From Erythrophleum ivorense (Eukaryota > Streptophyta > Magnoliopsida > Fabales > Fabaceae), in NCBI GenBank assembly GCA_026724425.1, contig JAIUCV010000282.1, positions 1 to 64,000 on the forward strand: a stretch of 64,000 nucleotides of DNA, read 5' to 3'. Of this stretch, positions 13,291 through 25,774 are shown piece after piece. The notes beneath the pieces were generated by a model. It did no database searches. It had not been told where the DNA came from and saw only the letters and a list, made by a program, of their open reading frames with translations. Positions within the stretch are counted from its first letter, which is position 1. Every line of letters starts with the position of its first letter. Made by a program: the position numbers and the translations under genes.

Positions 13291-15814
13291 ATAGTATGAA
13301 ATGCCTTGTTGGTCATATTCAGGCCAACTTGAGGAATGAACTGATAATGGATAAGTCAATTCACAGAGAGTAGGAACCCTAGTATAAGTACAGAAAAAGA
13401 GTAATAAATAACCGCAAAAGGTTAGTAAGAAATCCATGGCCCTAATAGTTGAGACTAAGGAAAGAGCTCAATACAGAAGAATTTAGACACAGGGATGATG
13501 AGGTTATTAAGACCTGCCTTTAAGGTGTTGACTCCAACCTAGGGTACTACCCTGTGAGACACTGAATGATAGAATGCTAGTGTAGCCTCGACATAACGTA
13601 AGGTAAAGCTACCAATAGCGAGGCACTTAGTGAGTGGCCTAGAAAGGTGTACCTCATAGGTGACACCTAAAGATGAGTTGAGTAGCTCGATAATAGGGCC
13701 CCAGAAGAGAATGGGGATAGTTCAGAAAAGCACTAAGTTATTGTAAGCTACAAGTCTAATGAGATAGATAGTCCAGGATGAGCATAAGCTAAAGCTTAGG
13801 GGAGATGACCAGTAGCATTGTTCAAGGTGAGATATGTAAATGAAAGGCTTCTCCCTGGATCAAGAAAGGAAAGATAAGATACCTGGAGTTGAAAAACCAC
13901 CCAGTAGTAGTTAGTAAATTCCCCTAGATAAACCCCCTTGAGTCGTAAAGCACAGTGATAAAGGAAGCGAGGAAAAGCTAAGAAATTAGCTATAAAAGAG
14001 ATGCCCTCACTTTAGTAATGACTAAATGAGTAGACTAATCCTAGAAAGGTAAATAGATAGGGGTCTGATAATTAGTTAGATGAGCTCCCTAATATGAGAA
14101 TGATATAGGGTTAAGGCATGTGAGTGATTAAAGCACCCAATAAAGCATAAGCCCCAACAAGGTAGAACCCAGACATTGAGAGTATGTGTCTTGGATTAGG
14201 TTAGTAGAACCCTAAAATCAGTATACTGTGCTCTTAGGGATGAGGCTAAAGAGGCTGAACAGAGAGAAAGTATAACTCTGATCCGAATATAGAAATAAGT
14301 TGAGACAAATAATTAGTGCCTTACTACCCTCAGGAAAACTCAAGGGAACTAAAGACCACCTCAAAAGGCGAGTCTTGTATTATGCAGAGAAAGAATGTAA
14401 GCCGATAACGCCATAAAATGAAGTTCCTAGGATTATATGAAATAGAATTCTTCTTACTGAGGGATGGTTTAGTTTAGAGCAAAGTAAGTGTATAAGAGAA
14501 AGTAGACCCCTTTGATGCTACAAAAGTGAATAAGTAGAGGAACCCCAGGAAAATGTAGGTGCTCCTGAGCGCAAAGAAACCTGAACTGGCAATAGAAATA
14601 GCCAATAGTAACACATCCTTTTATCTAAGTAAAAGGATAGCAAAGGTAAAGAAAGAGAGAAATTATGACAGTGTTCAAGTCGAGGATATAATAGGTTAAG
14701 AATAAATATCTAGGTGATGTACTTGAATACTTGAGGCTAGAGACCTCCTGAGTCTGGTAGACCATTGCCACAGTGATATGAAGGCTTTACTCAGATTGTT
14801 AGACCACTGACTAGATCTCCAGAGAGATGAGCATAGTATGTGCGATGAGAAAAGCAAGAAGTTAGCTTTCTAGAGTTAAAGCTAGATGAACTAATACCCA
14901 GTAGACATTTGCCCTAACTGAGGGATAGAGAGATCCCCACATGCTAGTCTATGTATTCAGAAAGGTATCAGGAGTAGTTTTACCTGAGGTAAGTGGTACA
15001 ATATGTCTCCAATGAGCAAAATTGTAAGTATAGCTAGCATCCCACTACAGCTCAATAGTAGTCAGTGGTAGTCTCTCTTTGATGCCAGTATGAGACAGAT
15101 ATGTTAGACCTATCAGTGCTGAAATGAAAGGCTATAAAATGCCATTGTAAGTGAGCAAAGAGAGTGAGAAAAATTCTTGGCCTACTGATATAGATGTAAT
15201 AGCAAACAGAGAAACTGGGATCATTAAAAATAGAAACTCCTCAAAGGAGCTATAATCTCAATAAGCAGTTACGATATAAGGCCTATGATAAAAAGAAATA
15301 TAAATTGTAATCATAGGATGAGCTAGTAAGAAAGAATGCATAGATGAACAATGGACAGTACATGTAAATAAGTAAATAAATAGACAGAAACCTTCAATGG
15401 CTGTAATGATCAAAAAAGAAGATGAGGCTTTTATGAGAAGCCATTGAAAGAAGACACGAGAGACTAGATACGAAATAAGTTACCTCCCAAGATGTGTAAA
15501 TGAGTCCACTGAAAGAAATGTTAACCCCTACGACTGGGTTAAGACTAATCTGATATGATTAGTAAGCTCTCCCAGGATCAGCTTCTAGAGTTAGAAATTT
15601 CTTTCCCTTTTGAGAAGAACTAGCAAGTATGATGATAGAGCCCTCATTAAGAGCTAGTGATAAAAAAATTCCCTGGCTAAGAGAAAACTCAATTAAGTGA
15701 GATTGCTCAGAAAAGTGTATAGAGCCAGGAAGAAGAGAAAGAAAAGAATAGTTAGCCAGAAAAGAAAAGAGTAAGAGGAAAGCATACGCCAAATTTCGAG
15801 GACAAAATTTATTT

Positions 15815-15827
15815 AAAGGGGGAGAAA
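15815..15827 (+). other. Polypurine tract of LARD-like element
   Basis: AAAGGGGGAGAAA directly precedes the 3' LTR start (TGTAACATTTGG). This is the expected position and composition of the plus-strand primer. Confidence 0.85.
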
Positions 15828-18800
15828 TGTAACATTTGGTTCTCTAAAAATGAGAGAAATGTAATGTATAGTTTCTCCGTCAACGAACAAAATTCACCGG
15901 ATACAAAAGGTCCTAAAAAATTTGGGAAGCATTCTAGACTCTTAAAAATGAGAATTCCAAGCTCAGACAAAAAGAAAAACAGAGCTAGAATGAAAAAATG
16001 AATTGTGACGAAAGATCGACGAAACATAAGGGCATTTTTGTCATTTTGAGAAAATTTTAGAATTCACACAGGGGTGCTTTTTAAATGAAAGTTTTGAGTT
16101 CTTTGGGGTTCTCAGAGGCCTTGAAAATCATAGAAGCCCCGAGATAGTTAAAACCCTTTCAATAGACGTTTTCTAACATCGATTGACCTAAATATTGATT
16201 GATTCATTTGGGAAGGTTTTAGCTCTGATTTGAGTGATTACAAAAGCATTTTACTAAATTGGAAACCTAAATTTCAATATGGAAAAGACAGTTTTCAAAA
16301 AAGAGCTAAAATGAGTTAGAAATAAACATGCCAAAAACGAAGGGCAAAATTAGAATTTTTAAGAAAATGGAAACTTCTTGAACACTTTTTAAGTTTCTTA
16401 TTTCTTCTCCCCTTCATTTGCACGACCCATTCTGCCCAAAAACTATAGAAAATACCAGCTCTCTTAGGTGCACCATGGAGGAGAAGAAAGGAGGAGAAAA
16501 AACAAGGAAAATGTAAGGAATTTTATGGATTTTCATGTTCCTTCCTCTTCCAAACTTATTTCTCTCCTCTTAAGCTTCTTCCTAAGATTTTATTAAAGTT
16601 TTTGGATTTGTTTTGAGGGAAGAACAGAGGGGAAAATTCAGATTTGAATAGAGGAGGCCAAAGAAGACAAGATTCAAGTGAGAAAACAAGGAAAAACAAG
16701 GTAATTTCTTCTTCCATGATTGCTATCCCTTGCTCCTCTTCTCCCTATGGTTTGTCCCTCTCAGGAAGTCATAGGAGGGCTTGATTTTTAGGTAGAACCA
16801 AGGGTGATTCTTAGGAAAAAGGTTGTGAAGATTAAGAATATACAAAGAAAATTAACAAATAACCATGAAAATTCAAGATGCAAATTCTAGAGTTTCATAT
16901 GTTTCTTGTAAAATCTAATTTGGTATCTTACTTTCTATTCCTAAATGAGAGTTTAAATGAGCTTTTAAGATCCCTAGAAGTCTCCCAATGTCCTTCTTCC
17001 ATCAAGAAAATAAAGCAAAGTCCATGGAGAGCAAAATGCTTCCTAGGTTTGGCCAAGAGGGGTTTGCATACCTAGGAAGAGTTTTAAAATTTTTAAAACC
17101 CATTTTTGAGTCATATATGATTAGTGAAGATGTGGGGAGGCCTTGGGAACAATTTAGAAACCATAAAAAGTGAATTAGTGCCTTATGTTCTATAATATGA
17201 CCTAAAGAAGCAACATGTAGTTAGGCTTTTTATTTTTAATTGTGTGATGACTCCAAGAGGCTTAAAAGGAGTCAAGAATCATATTTAAAAGGAAAGAGTG
17301 GAGCCTAGAATTTATTTGATGAGTGTTGCTTAGTGTATTCTTGGAAACATAAAGGGGCTAATGAGCCAAGCTAGTATCTAAGCAAGTTATGTGCCCTCTG
17401 CAAGAATATAATTAGCTTCCATATGATGTGTCTAGGCCAAGAGGAATGATCTCCACCTTCTTGGGCATGTGAGGTCAAGGGAGAGGATTCAAGACTTAAG
17501 AAAAAAGTGTACAAATGCTAGCAAGGTAGTTCTCTCTACCTTCTCTCATGCATATAAGTGTGCCTACATTGTCTTGAATGTGTGTATGTGTGTTTTGAGC
17601 CATGAAAAGTATTCTAGCATGATTTTATATACCATGGTACCATGATGATGCATTATGTTTCTAAATGATGTCTATGATGCTTGCTTTGGTTTGCTTGTAT
17701 GTGGTGAAGCCAAGAACCCTTTAGCCATGGTGAGGATGAGCCAAGAACCCTTAAGATTGGTTGAGACAAGTAAAGAGTCTCTTAAAAGTGAGGTTGACTC
17801 CCAAGAGTAAGGTTAAGTCCAAGAACCTCTTAAAGAATGGGTGAGGCAAGTTTGAAATCCATAAGTGAATGAATGAGGCTAATCCACTTACTTAGCAAGC
17901 CTATGCATGTCATGTATTACTTTTTCAAATGCCAAGAATGCTTCTCAAAAGATTGCACATGTTAATATGCCCATGCATGTATTTGTAAAACTTGTATTGC
18001 ATGCTTTATATGTGATTGAATGGGAGGTGAGCTATTGAGATTCTTTGAATCTCATCCCCTCCTCTCTAATGTCTTAAAATGCTAGGTGAAACAATTGAGC
18101 AAAGTAATGGATGCCACTAAATTAGAAGAAGAAGAAGATTAGCATCAAAGTATATAAATATGCCTAGTTTTACTTCCTTTTTAGCCATATACATGGCATA
18201 TGATGTAATCCCCTGATGAAATTGTTATGTAACCATATGAGCATGTGTAAATATGTTAATGTATCATGTATGAATGAGAGTTAAGGTTATATGTATGAAA
18301 ATGTACCATTTTGACATGTAATGGTAAACTAGCATCTTGGAAATGTATATATAAATGGATGTGGAATTGTCAAATTGATATGCATGAGGTTTAGGACCAC
18401 TTGGGTAGTTCATACAAGTCATATTCATACTTTTAAACTTGCCCAAGAGGTGCCAAACATCAAAGGAGACCATTCGGACATTTTGATACCTTATATAGAG
18501 CAAAGTTTGGTCACTTTAGAATCTTATACCACTTTTTGTCCAAATGAGCTCTTCTTAATCTAAGATTTGGCAAGCATTTAGAGTTTGTTGAGAGCTTTTT
18601 GGGAAGCTAAAGTACAAAATTTTCGGAGGTCTATGGAACATTTGATGAATTTTCAAAGTTGTGAAAAATTTTGATTTTTGAGATGTTACTGTTTATACTG
18701 GTCCGAAAATGATTTCTATCACTCAGGGCTTAAATGATGTCCAATTGCCATGAAATTTTATAGGAAGAAACTAGACATTTCCAGTGAATTTTGACAAATG

Positions 18801-19121
18801 GAAGCACCTTATTTGGAGGTCTAGAGAGGGAGATGTGATTTTTTAAAAATTTTGTCCAGTATCAAATGCTTAAACTAACCTTAGGTGCTATTTGATTGTG
18901 TTTTAAGGTCTGGGCATGCCTAAACTAGTCTAAAGTTATTTTTCTCCTCTATTTAACATCTATAGCTTTTCAGATTGGTATTTTTTGCATGCGTTAGATT
19001 TTTGTGAAATTAATTAGACATTTTTGAAGTTTGTAGCAGAAAGCTATAACAGTACCAATATCCAGCCAGACCTCTGCCCCTTTTCAAATGTCAAATATCC
19101 TCTGTATGATGATTCATGGCC
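15828..19121 (+). repeat. 3' LTR of LARD-like element, last ~430 bp missing
   Basis: It is collinear with the 5' LTR from TGTAACATTTGGTTCTC up to TGATTCATGG near 19,120 (matching 11,951-11,962). The next bases do not continue the LTR but run into an inverted LTR. The minisatellite (17,698-17,880) and dyad box (18,039) are intact. Confidence 0.85.
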
Positions 19122-22100
19122 TTTAATTAACTCAATTCCATGAATTATATGAGTTTCCAATGAAAACGGTAATAAAATAATGAATATTTTTGCATTGTAT
19201 CGTGTATCAAAATTTCATTCGGTGTTACGTGGACCGTGTGAACTCATACAACACATTCCCATATTTAATTATATGGATACAACTCATTTGAATCATCAAA
19301 AGTAGCTTACATCTCAAGAAACTCAAAGGGAAGCATAAAATAAACACATATTTTCAGCCAACTTTTGCCCCTTTTTTTACTCAACTTTGGAAAATCATAA
19401 CTAAATTTTAAAAAATTGAAATAATATATTCTTAGCCATTCTAGAAAGCTACATATGTCTAATTCATACTAAAAATATTTTTAGAGCATAACATCCATCA
19501 CAGAGGATGTTTGACATTCAAAATTGTCCAGAGGTCAAATTGCTCACTAGTGCTATCACATATTTCTGCAGTAAAATTCAAAAATATCCAATTAATTCCA
19601 AAAAAATCCAATCCATACAAATGATACCAATATGAAAATCTATGGATGTTATCGAGAGGGAAAAAAAAACTCTAGACCAGCTTAGGCATGCCCAGACCTC
19701 AAAATCTAATCAAACAATAATTGAGGTCGGGTGAAGTTCCTGATACTGGGCAAATTTTTTAAAAATTCATATCTCCCTCTCTAGACCTCCAAATGAGGTG
19801 CTTCTAGTTGGCACAAGTCATTGGGAATATATAGTATCTTTGTATAAAATTTTATGGCAATTGGACATTATTTGTTCCCTGTGTGAAAGATTCATTTTCA
19901 GACCAGTATGAACAGTGACATGACCAAAACCAAAAAAAATTTCAACTTTGAAAATTCATCAAATATTCTCTAGACCTCTGAAAATTCTATTATTTAGCTT
20001 CCTAAAAAGCTCTCAATAAGTTATAATTTCATGCCAAATCCTAGATCAAGAAGAGCTCATTTGGATAAAAGTGACATAAGATTCTATTATAGTCAATTTT
20101 GGCTCCATATGGGATACCAAAATGTCCAAATGGCTTTCCTTGGGGTTTGGTACCTTTTGGGCAAGTCCAAAAGCATAATTAGGACTTGTGTGAGCTGCTC
20201 AAATGGTTCCAACCCTCATGCATCTCATTTTGGCCATCTCATCCGCACATATACATAATTCCATAAACTAATTCAAGAAGCTACATTGCCCATACATACT
20301 CAATTTGCATACTAGTGGTCATATAATACATTCTCCCATTTAAACATAACATGTTATCATAATTACATATGTTCCAAAGGCCATAGGCCATTTACATTAA
20401 TAATTTACATCATTAGGCATCATTATGGCTTCAAAGAGCAAAAATCATACATATTGGTGTCAATCTCTTCTCTTCAAGGTGATTGGCTTCCATTATCTTG
20501 TCTACTTAGTCCACCTAGCGTGTTAGATTATTGGAGAGGAGGAAATGAGATTCAAAGAATCCTAATAGCTCATCTTCCATTCAATCATATATAATGGATG
20601 CAAACAAGTCTCATAAATGCATGTATGGTCATGTTGACATGTGCAAACATTCAAGAAGCATTTTTATCATTTGAGAATGTCATACATAGCATATAAAAGC
20701 TTGCCAAGCAAGTGGATTAGCCTCACCTAATTTCTTATCGATATTGGACTTGCCTCACCAATTCTTTAAGAGATTCTTGGACTCAACTATGCTCTTGGGA
20801 GTCTATCTTGTTTTTGGGAGACTCTTTGCTTTATCTTAACTAATCTCAAGGGTTCTTGGCCTCACCACACTCAAGCAAACCCAAGCACACATCAAAAATA
20901 TCATATAAGAGCATATTGTAACATCATGGCACCATGGAATTAAAGTCATGCTAGAACACTTTTCATGGATTAAAAATACACATACATGCATTCAAGACAA
21001 GCTAAGCACACATCCATGCATGAGAGAAGGTGGAGAAAGTTACCTTGTACACAATTACACATTTTTTCCTTTGAATCCAAGCTCCCCTTTTTTACCACAC
21101 ACACACAAAAGTGTGGGAAAGTTTTCTCTTGGCCTAAACACAATTTATGGAAGCCAATTAGGTTCATGGAATTAATTCTAAGGCCACACACTTGCTTGAA
21201 CTCTAGCTTGATCTATAAACCTCATTATGGTTCCATAATTGCACCTAATGAAGCAACACCCTTCAAATAAATTCTAGGCTCCATTCTTTCCTTTCAAATA
21301 TGATTCTTGACTCCTTTTAAGCCTCTTGGAGTTATCACACAATTAAAACCAAGAGCCTAACTACATGTTGCTTCTTTAGGTCATAATATGGAACATAAAG
21401 CACTAACTCACTTTCTATGGTTTCTAAATTTTTTCCAAGGCCTCCCCTCATTTTTATTCATCATATATGACTCAAGAATAGGCTTAGAAAATTTTAAAAC
21501 TCTCCCCAGCTGTAAGAACCTCCCTTGGCCGAACCTATGCTAGGTTTTGGCACCCATGGACTTTGCTTTGTTTTCTTAAGGGAAGAAGCACATTGGGAGA
21601 CTTCTAAGGATCTTAGGAGCTTATTTAAACTCTTATTTAGGCCTAGGAATCATCATACAAAATCAGTATTTACAAGGTGCAATTGAAACCCTATAAATTG
21701 TATCTTGAAATCTAATGGTTTTTTATTAATTCTCTTTGCATATGCTTAATCTCCACACCCTTGTTCCTTAGATTCATCCTTAATTCTGCCTAAAAATCAA
21801 ATCCTCCTAGGGTTTCTCATGCTAGATGAAATAAGGGAGGAGAGGAACCAAAGGTAGCAACCATAGGAAGAGAAATTACCTTGTGTTCTTGCTTTTTCTC
21901 ACTTGAATCTTGTGTTCTTTGAGCTCCTCTCTTCAAATCCGAATTTTTCCCTCAATTTCTCCTTTAAAACAGATCCATACACTTCATTATAATCATAGGA
22001 AATAAAGGAGAATGAAGGAGAAGAGGTTTGGAAGAGAAAGAGCATGAAAAACTACTAAATTTTCATATCTTAAGCCTTTGATTTCTCCTCCTCTTTGCCT

Positions 22101-22787
22101 TCCTCTTGTGTGTCACTCTCCCTAGGGTTTTCCTCTAGTTTTGGGTAGAACTTGGTCGTGCAACATGAAGGGAGAAGAAGGGTGCATCATATATATAGGT
22201 GAAAGTTACACTTTTCAAAAATTCTCATTTTGCCCTTCATTTTTGGCATTTTCGTTTCTCTTTTTTTTTAGACACTTTTTGAGAACCTTCTTTTCCATTA
22301 TGAAATTTAGGTTCCCAATTTAGTAAAATGCCTTTAGAATCACTCACATCGGAGTTAAAACCTTCCCAAACGAATTCATCAAAGTTCGGGCACACCAACA
22401 TTGGAAAATGTCTACCAGAGGGGCTTTAATTGTCTCGGACCTTCCCATAGTTTTCAGGGCTTCTAAGAATCCTGGAGAACTCAAAACTTTTATTTAAAAA
22501 GCCTTCCTACGTGAATTCCAAAATTTGTTCAAAATTACGAAAATGTCATTATGTTTCATAAGTTTTTTGTAAGAAATTGTTTCATTATTTTAGCTCTATT
22601 TTTCTTTTCATTTGAACTTGGGATTCTCATTTTTAGGAGTCTAGAATACTTCCCAATTTTTTCGGGACCTTAACTACATCATTTTGGGAGACTTTCTTTT
22701 GTATCCGGCGAGTTTCATTCGTTTACAGAGAAACCGTACGTTACGTTTCTCACATTTTCTCTTGTTTTTAGAGAACCAAATGTTACA
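19122..22787 (-). repeat. Inverted LTR, left end truncated
   Basis: Read on the minus strand it starts TGTAACATTTGGTTCTC at 22,787 and runs to about 19,122. It lacks the last few dozen bases and the terminal TTACA seen in sister copies. It matches the minus-strand LTRs at 25,775, 52,891 and 60,606. It contains a TATA box at 22,188-22,198, the minisatellite (about 20,720-20,880) and the dyad box (20,549). Because one end is lost and the left flank is another LTR while the right flank is interior sequence, a deletion has removed its left border; no target duplication can be assigned. The exact start is uncertain by about 40 bp. Confidence 0.8.
22188..22198 (-). promoter_or_regulatory. Candidate LTR TATA box
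   Basis: On the minus strand CTATATATATG lies about 589 bp from the LTR start at 22,787, matching the spacing in the LTR ending at 56,626. Confidence 0.55.
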
Positions 22788-23602
22788 GCTATGTATGAAT
22801 AAAGTAAGAGGGAGAACCCCCTAGCTTGATGACAAGTTAGATATAAAGACCATGAGGCTTAGGTTTTGTAGCTAAAGATGAAAATTCAATCCTTGAAAAA
22901 GTAAGCCAATCAAAGTGCGTTAGCTACGGCTAATTAACTGCTTAGCCACGGCCAATTATTTCAGGAAGCAGTGAGGCAATCCAGAGGGTTCCTCACCACG
23001 GCCAATTAAGAAGTTAGCTGCGGCCAATACTTAGACAAGAAAACTAGGGTAAACTTGAGGCTAATTAGCCACAGTGAATGATATGTTAGCCGCAACAAAT
23101 GGCATATGAAATGCCTTGTTGGTCATATTCAGGCCAACTTGAGAAATGAACTAATAAGGGATCAATCAATCCACAGAGAGTGGGAACCCTAGTGTAAGTA
23201 GAGAAAAAGAGTAGTAAATAACTACGGAAGGTTAGAAAGAAATCCGTGGGCCTAATAGTTGAGACTAAGGAAAGAGCTTAACACAAAAGAAATTAGACAC
23301 AGAGATAATGAGGTTATTGAGACCTGCCTTTAAGGCATTGACTCCAACCTAGGGTATTACCCTATGAGACATTAAATAATAGAATGCTAGTGTAGTCTCG
23401 AAATAACATAAGGTAAAGTTACCAGTAACGAGGCACTTAGTTAGTGGCCTAGAAAGGTGTACCTCATAGGTGACACCTAGAGATGAGTATGAGTAGCCTG
23501 ATAACAGGGGCATAAAAGAGAATGGGGATAGTTCAAAAAAGCACTAAGTTATTGCAAGCTACAAGTCTGATGAGATAGATAGCCCAGGCTGAGCGTATGT
23601 TC
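22788..23602 (+). mobile_element. Partial second interior of LARD-like element
   Basis: It matches 12,975-13,797 base for base over long stretches, including the TTAGCC/GGCCAATTA cluster at 22,918-23,100. It starts mid-interior and ends near GCCCAGGCTGAGCG, where it joins LTR sequence directly, so most of this copy's interior and the start of its LTR are deleted. No coding frame. Confidence 0.8.
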
Positions 23603-24437
23603 AGTTTTGTGTTCATATAGTCAGCTTTGTTTTCTATGTCATCTGATGGCTAAATGGTGTCCAATGCTTGTGAAATTTTACAAGCATAAATTAGAGATTA
23701 TAAGCTTTTTGTGGTCACCAAGATCACCCCATTTGGAGGTTTGAGCAGAGAGTTATAAATTTTTGAAGTTTACTGTCAATACCAGTAGTGCCACTAGACC
23801 TCCAGTACTGTTCCATCATCATTCAGTTCCCATATGGTCTTAGCATGGTCTAGAGATATTTTTCCCTTAAATTTAACATTTGTAGATTCTTATATTGACC
23901 AAATTTTCATGATTTATATTTTTTTAAAATTAGTTATGAATTTTCAAAGTTTATGACAGTAACCTATGACAATAGCCCAGACAGCTGAGACCTTGGGTAC
24001 TTTTTAAATTTCAAACATCTTCTACGTGATGTTTCATGACCTAGACATATTTTTACCATAAATTAGACATCATTATCTTTCCATAATGGTAAAGAATATA
24101 TTATTTCAAGTTTTCTATAATTAGTTATGATTTTTCAAAGTTTGTGATAGAAAATATGAAATTCTGGCCAAGGCTACACTATAATATTTTATGTGTTCCT
24201 TGCACTTGCATGAGTTCTAGGCCACTTTTGGTAATGGAATTGAGTTGTATCTATGTAATTAAATATAAGAATGTGATACATGAGCTTACATGGTTCATGA
24301 GACACAATGAAAAATTTATATGCTATGCAACGCACGAAAATTCATTATTTTAATGCCATTTTTCCTGCTCCTTCATGAAATGCATGATATGAAACATGGA
24401 GGTAACATGAGATAAGCTAGAAAGTTATGGTGTCACA
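23603..24437 (+). repeat. 3' end of a third LTR
   Basis: The last ~835 bp parallel the ends of the LARD-like LTRs (24,060-24,437 against 11,960-12,352) and finish in TATGGTGTCACA. It is clearly more diverged from them than they are from each other. Sequence after 24,437 appears to be copia 3' region. Confidence 0.75.
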
Positions 24438-25128
24438 TATGTTGCCCTTTTCCACAAATTACTACATTATATTATGGCTCACTACATTTTCAATAAATCT
24501 GGGAATCTAAATTATACAAGTGAGTCTAAATTATTTGCCATGCATTGTATTTTGGAAGGGTGTCCTTTTCAGGTAGCTCACTTTCTTCTTCATTAGATGG
24601 TAGTTGCTACAAAAGGTCACCTCTTTGCTTCCTTATGGGTTTATTTTTATTGCCATTTTTATACTTTAACATAGACCTTATTGATGAGGACATTTCTACA
24701 CCATAAGAAATTGGGATGAATAATCTTTTATAGATGAATTTGATTAAACAAGGTCGTTAATGGGTTAAGAAAGGAGGTTGGGCTATCCCTTTAGATGTGC
24801 ACAAGATCATCTTCCTCTTCCTTCTCTGACTAAAAAACCATTAGCTTTTAATTTGCCTTCATCTCCTTCAACTGGGGTGATGATTCCCGGGCTAGTGCTT
24901 CTTAATGAGATTCAATTGCTTGGTTTATAGCCAACTCAGATGAAAGGATTTATGCATGATTGATTCACTTCCATTAAGGAGACCTTGCAAGATCTTATGA
25001 TGTGCATGACACTTTTAGAGCATGGTGATGATGAGGAGGACCAGGAAACTTGGTTTACTGTTTATTTGTTTCTCATATTATTTTTACTTTTAACTTCCTT
25101 ATTTTTTAAATGACAAAAGGGATAATTG

Positions 25129-25430
25129 GATAGTTTAACTGGTATTTAGTTGTTAGATTACTAGATATTTTACTAGACATTTTATTGGATTATTTGCTAA
25201 TAGTTTAACTCATATTTAGTTATTAAATTATCAGTTGTTGGATAACTTAAGTAGATAGTTTAACCGATATTTAGTTGTAGGATTACTGGATATTTTACTA
25301 AATTAGTGGCTGATAGTTTAATTGACATTTAGTTGTTATATTATTGATATATCTTGTTGCATTGTATTGGGAAATAAAGGTTGAATATATTTTGTTGTTG
25401 GATAGTTTTACCAATATCTTGTTGCATATT
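25129..25430 (+). repeat. Degenerate ~58-bp tandem repeat
   Basis: Units begin GATAGTTTAACT or close variants at 25,129, 25,199, 25,254 and 25,312, each followed by a TATTTAGTTGTTAGATTA-like segment. A fifth partial unit begins near 25,402. Spacing is 55-70 bp. It lies within 400 bp of the 3' LTR of the copia element. Confidence 0.75.
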
Positions 25431-25511
25431 TTTTTAACCTAATAGTGTTTGTATTTCATTTTTTTAATCTTGGCAAAGATGCTCTTCATTTTACCTAAAT
25501 GTTTGTCATCA

Positions 25512-25526
25512 TAAAAAAGAAGAGAT
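25512..25526 (+). other. Copia polypurine tract
   Basis: TAAAAAAGAAGAGAT immediately precedes the LTR start TGTTAGCC. It is mostly purine and lies where the plus-strand primer should be. Confidence 0.7.
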
Positions 25527-25774
25527 TGTTAGCCTTATTGCCCTTAATTTTGGATTTTGATAATAATAAACAATTTGGGTAATCTCATTGGAAGAATGCA
25601 CTAAGTCAAAGCTTGAAATGGTGATTGAAGAATCTCATAGGCTTTAAGACTGAGTATATGTTTGTAAAAAGACTAGGGATTGTTTAAAGCGCTTTAATTT
25701 TTTTTTAACTTAAGTATTTTTGAAAAGCTTAAAATAAAATATCTTTTGGAAACCTTTGGAGCTTCTCTAGTTGG
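25527..25774 (+). repeat. Copia 3' LTR, first part
   Basis: It starts TGTTAGCCTTATTGCCC and reads on into TTGGATTTTGATAATAAT, the usual start of SIRE-type LTRs. It is interrupted after GTTGG (25,770-25,774) by a reverse-strand LTR and resumes at 29,458. Confidence 0.8.

Larger units (their letters stand above)
12353..15827 (+). mobile_element. Non-coding interior of LARD-like element
   Basis: These 3,475 bases between two LTRs contain no frame longer than about 80 codons and no protease, RT or integrase motif that I can see in any frame. The segment 12,975-13,797 recurs at 22,788-23,602 with long near-identical runs, so the non-coding sequence itself is a repeated unit. A cluster of GGCCAATTA and TTAGCC motifs lies at 13,108-13,290. 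The right end (15,795-15,814) reads TTTCGAGGACAAAATTT, a stretch resembling the end of gypsy chromovirus interiors. Two readings remain: a true LARD, or a gypsy element so decayed that its coding origin is invisible by eye. I favour the first because the LTRs are still alike. Confidence 0.65.
8635..24437 (+). mobile_element. LARD-like gypsy-related element in a tandem LTR-interior-LTR-interior-LTR array
   Basis: The order is LTR (8,635-12,352), interior (12,353-15,827), LTR (15,828-~19,121, cut short), an inverted LTR (~19,122-22,787), a partial second interior (22,788-~23,602) and the end of a third LTR (~23,603-24,437). The first three parts form a standard element with PBS and polypurine tract. 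The interior holds no long open frame, which fits Large Retrotransposon Derivatives (LTRs of about 4 kb, a conserved non-coding interior of about 3.5 kb, moved by a partner's proteins). The PBS type, the polypurine tract and the preceding TTTCGAGGACAAAATTT stretch resemble gypsy chromovirus ends. Flanking pentamers (TCTCT left, TATGT right) do not match, as expected if the outer LTRs came from different copies. Confidence 0.75.
24438..25526 (+). mobile_element. Copia 3' non-coding region (post-pol)
   Basis: This lies between the nested array and the copia 3' LTR. Scattered peptide-like stretches with many stops (24,450-24,980) may be remnants of the extra frame that some SIRE elements carry after pol; this rests on position, not on a recognised motif. 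A ~58-bp tandem repeat occupies 25,129-25,430. The last bases, TTTGTCATCATAAAAAAGAA then GAGAT, resemble the usual SIRE polypurine end. Confidence 0.6.

Noticed and set aside
8630..24442. TCTCT and TATGT as a target duplication of the LARD-like array
   Set aside because: Only three of five bases agree, and the outer LTRs appear to come from different copies.
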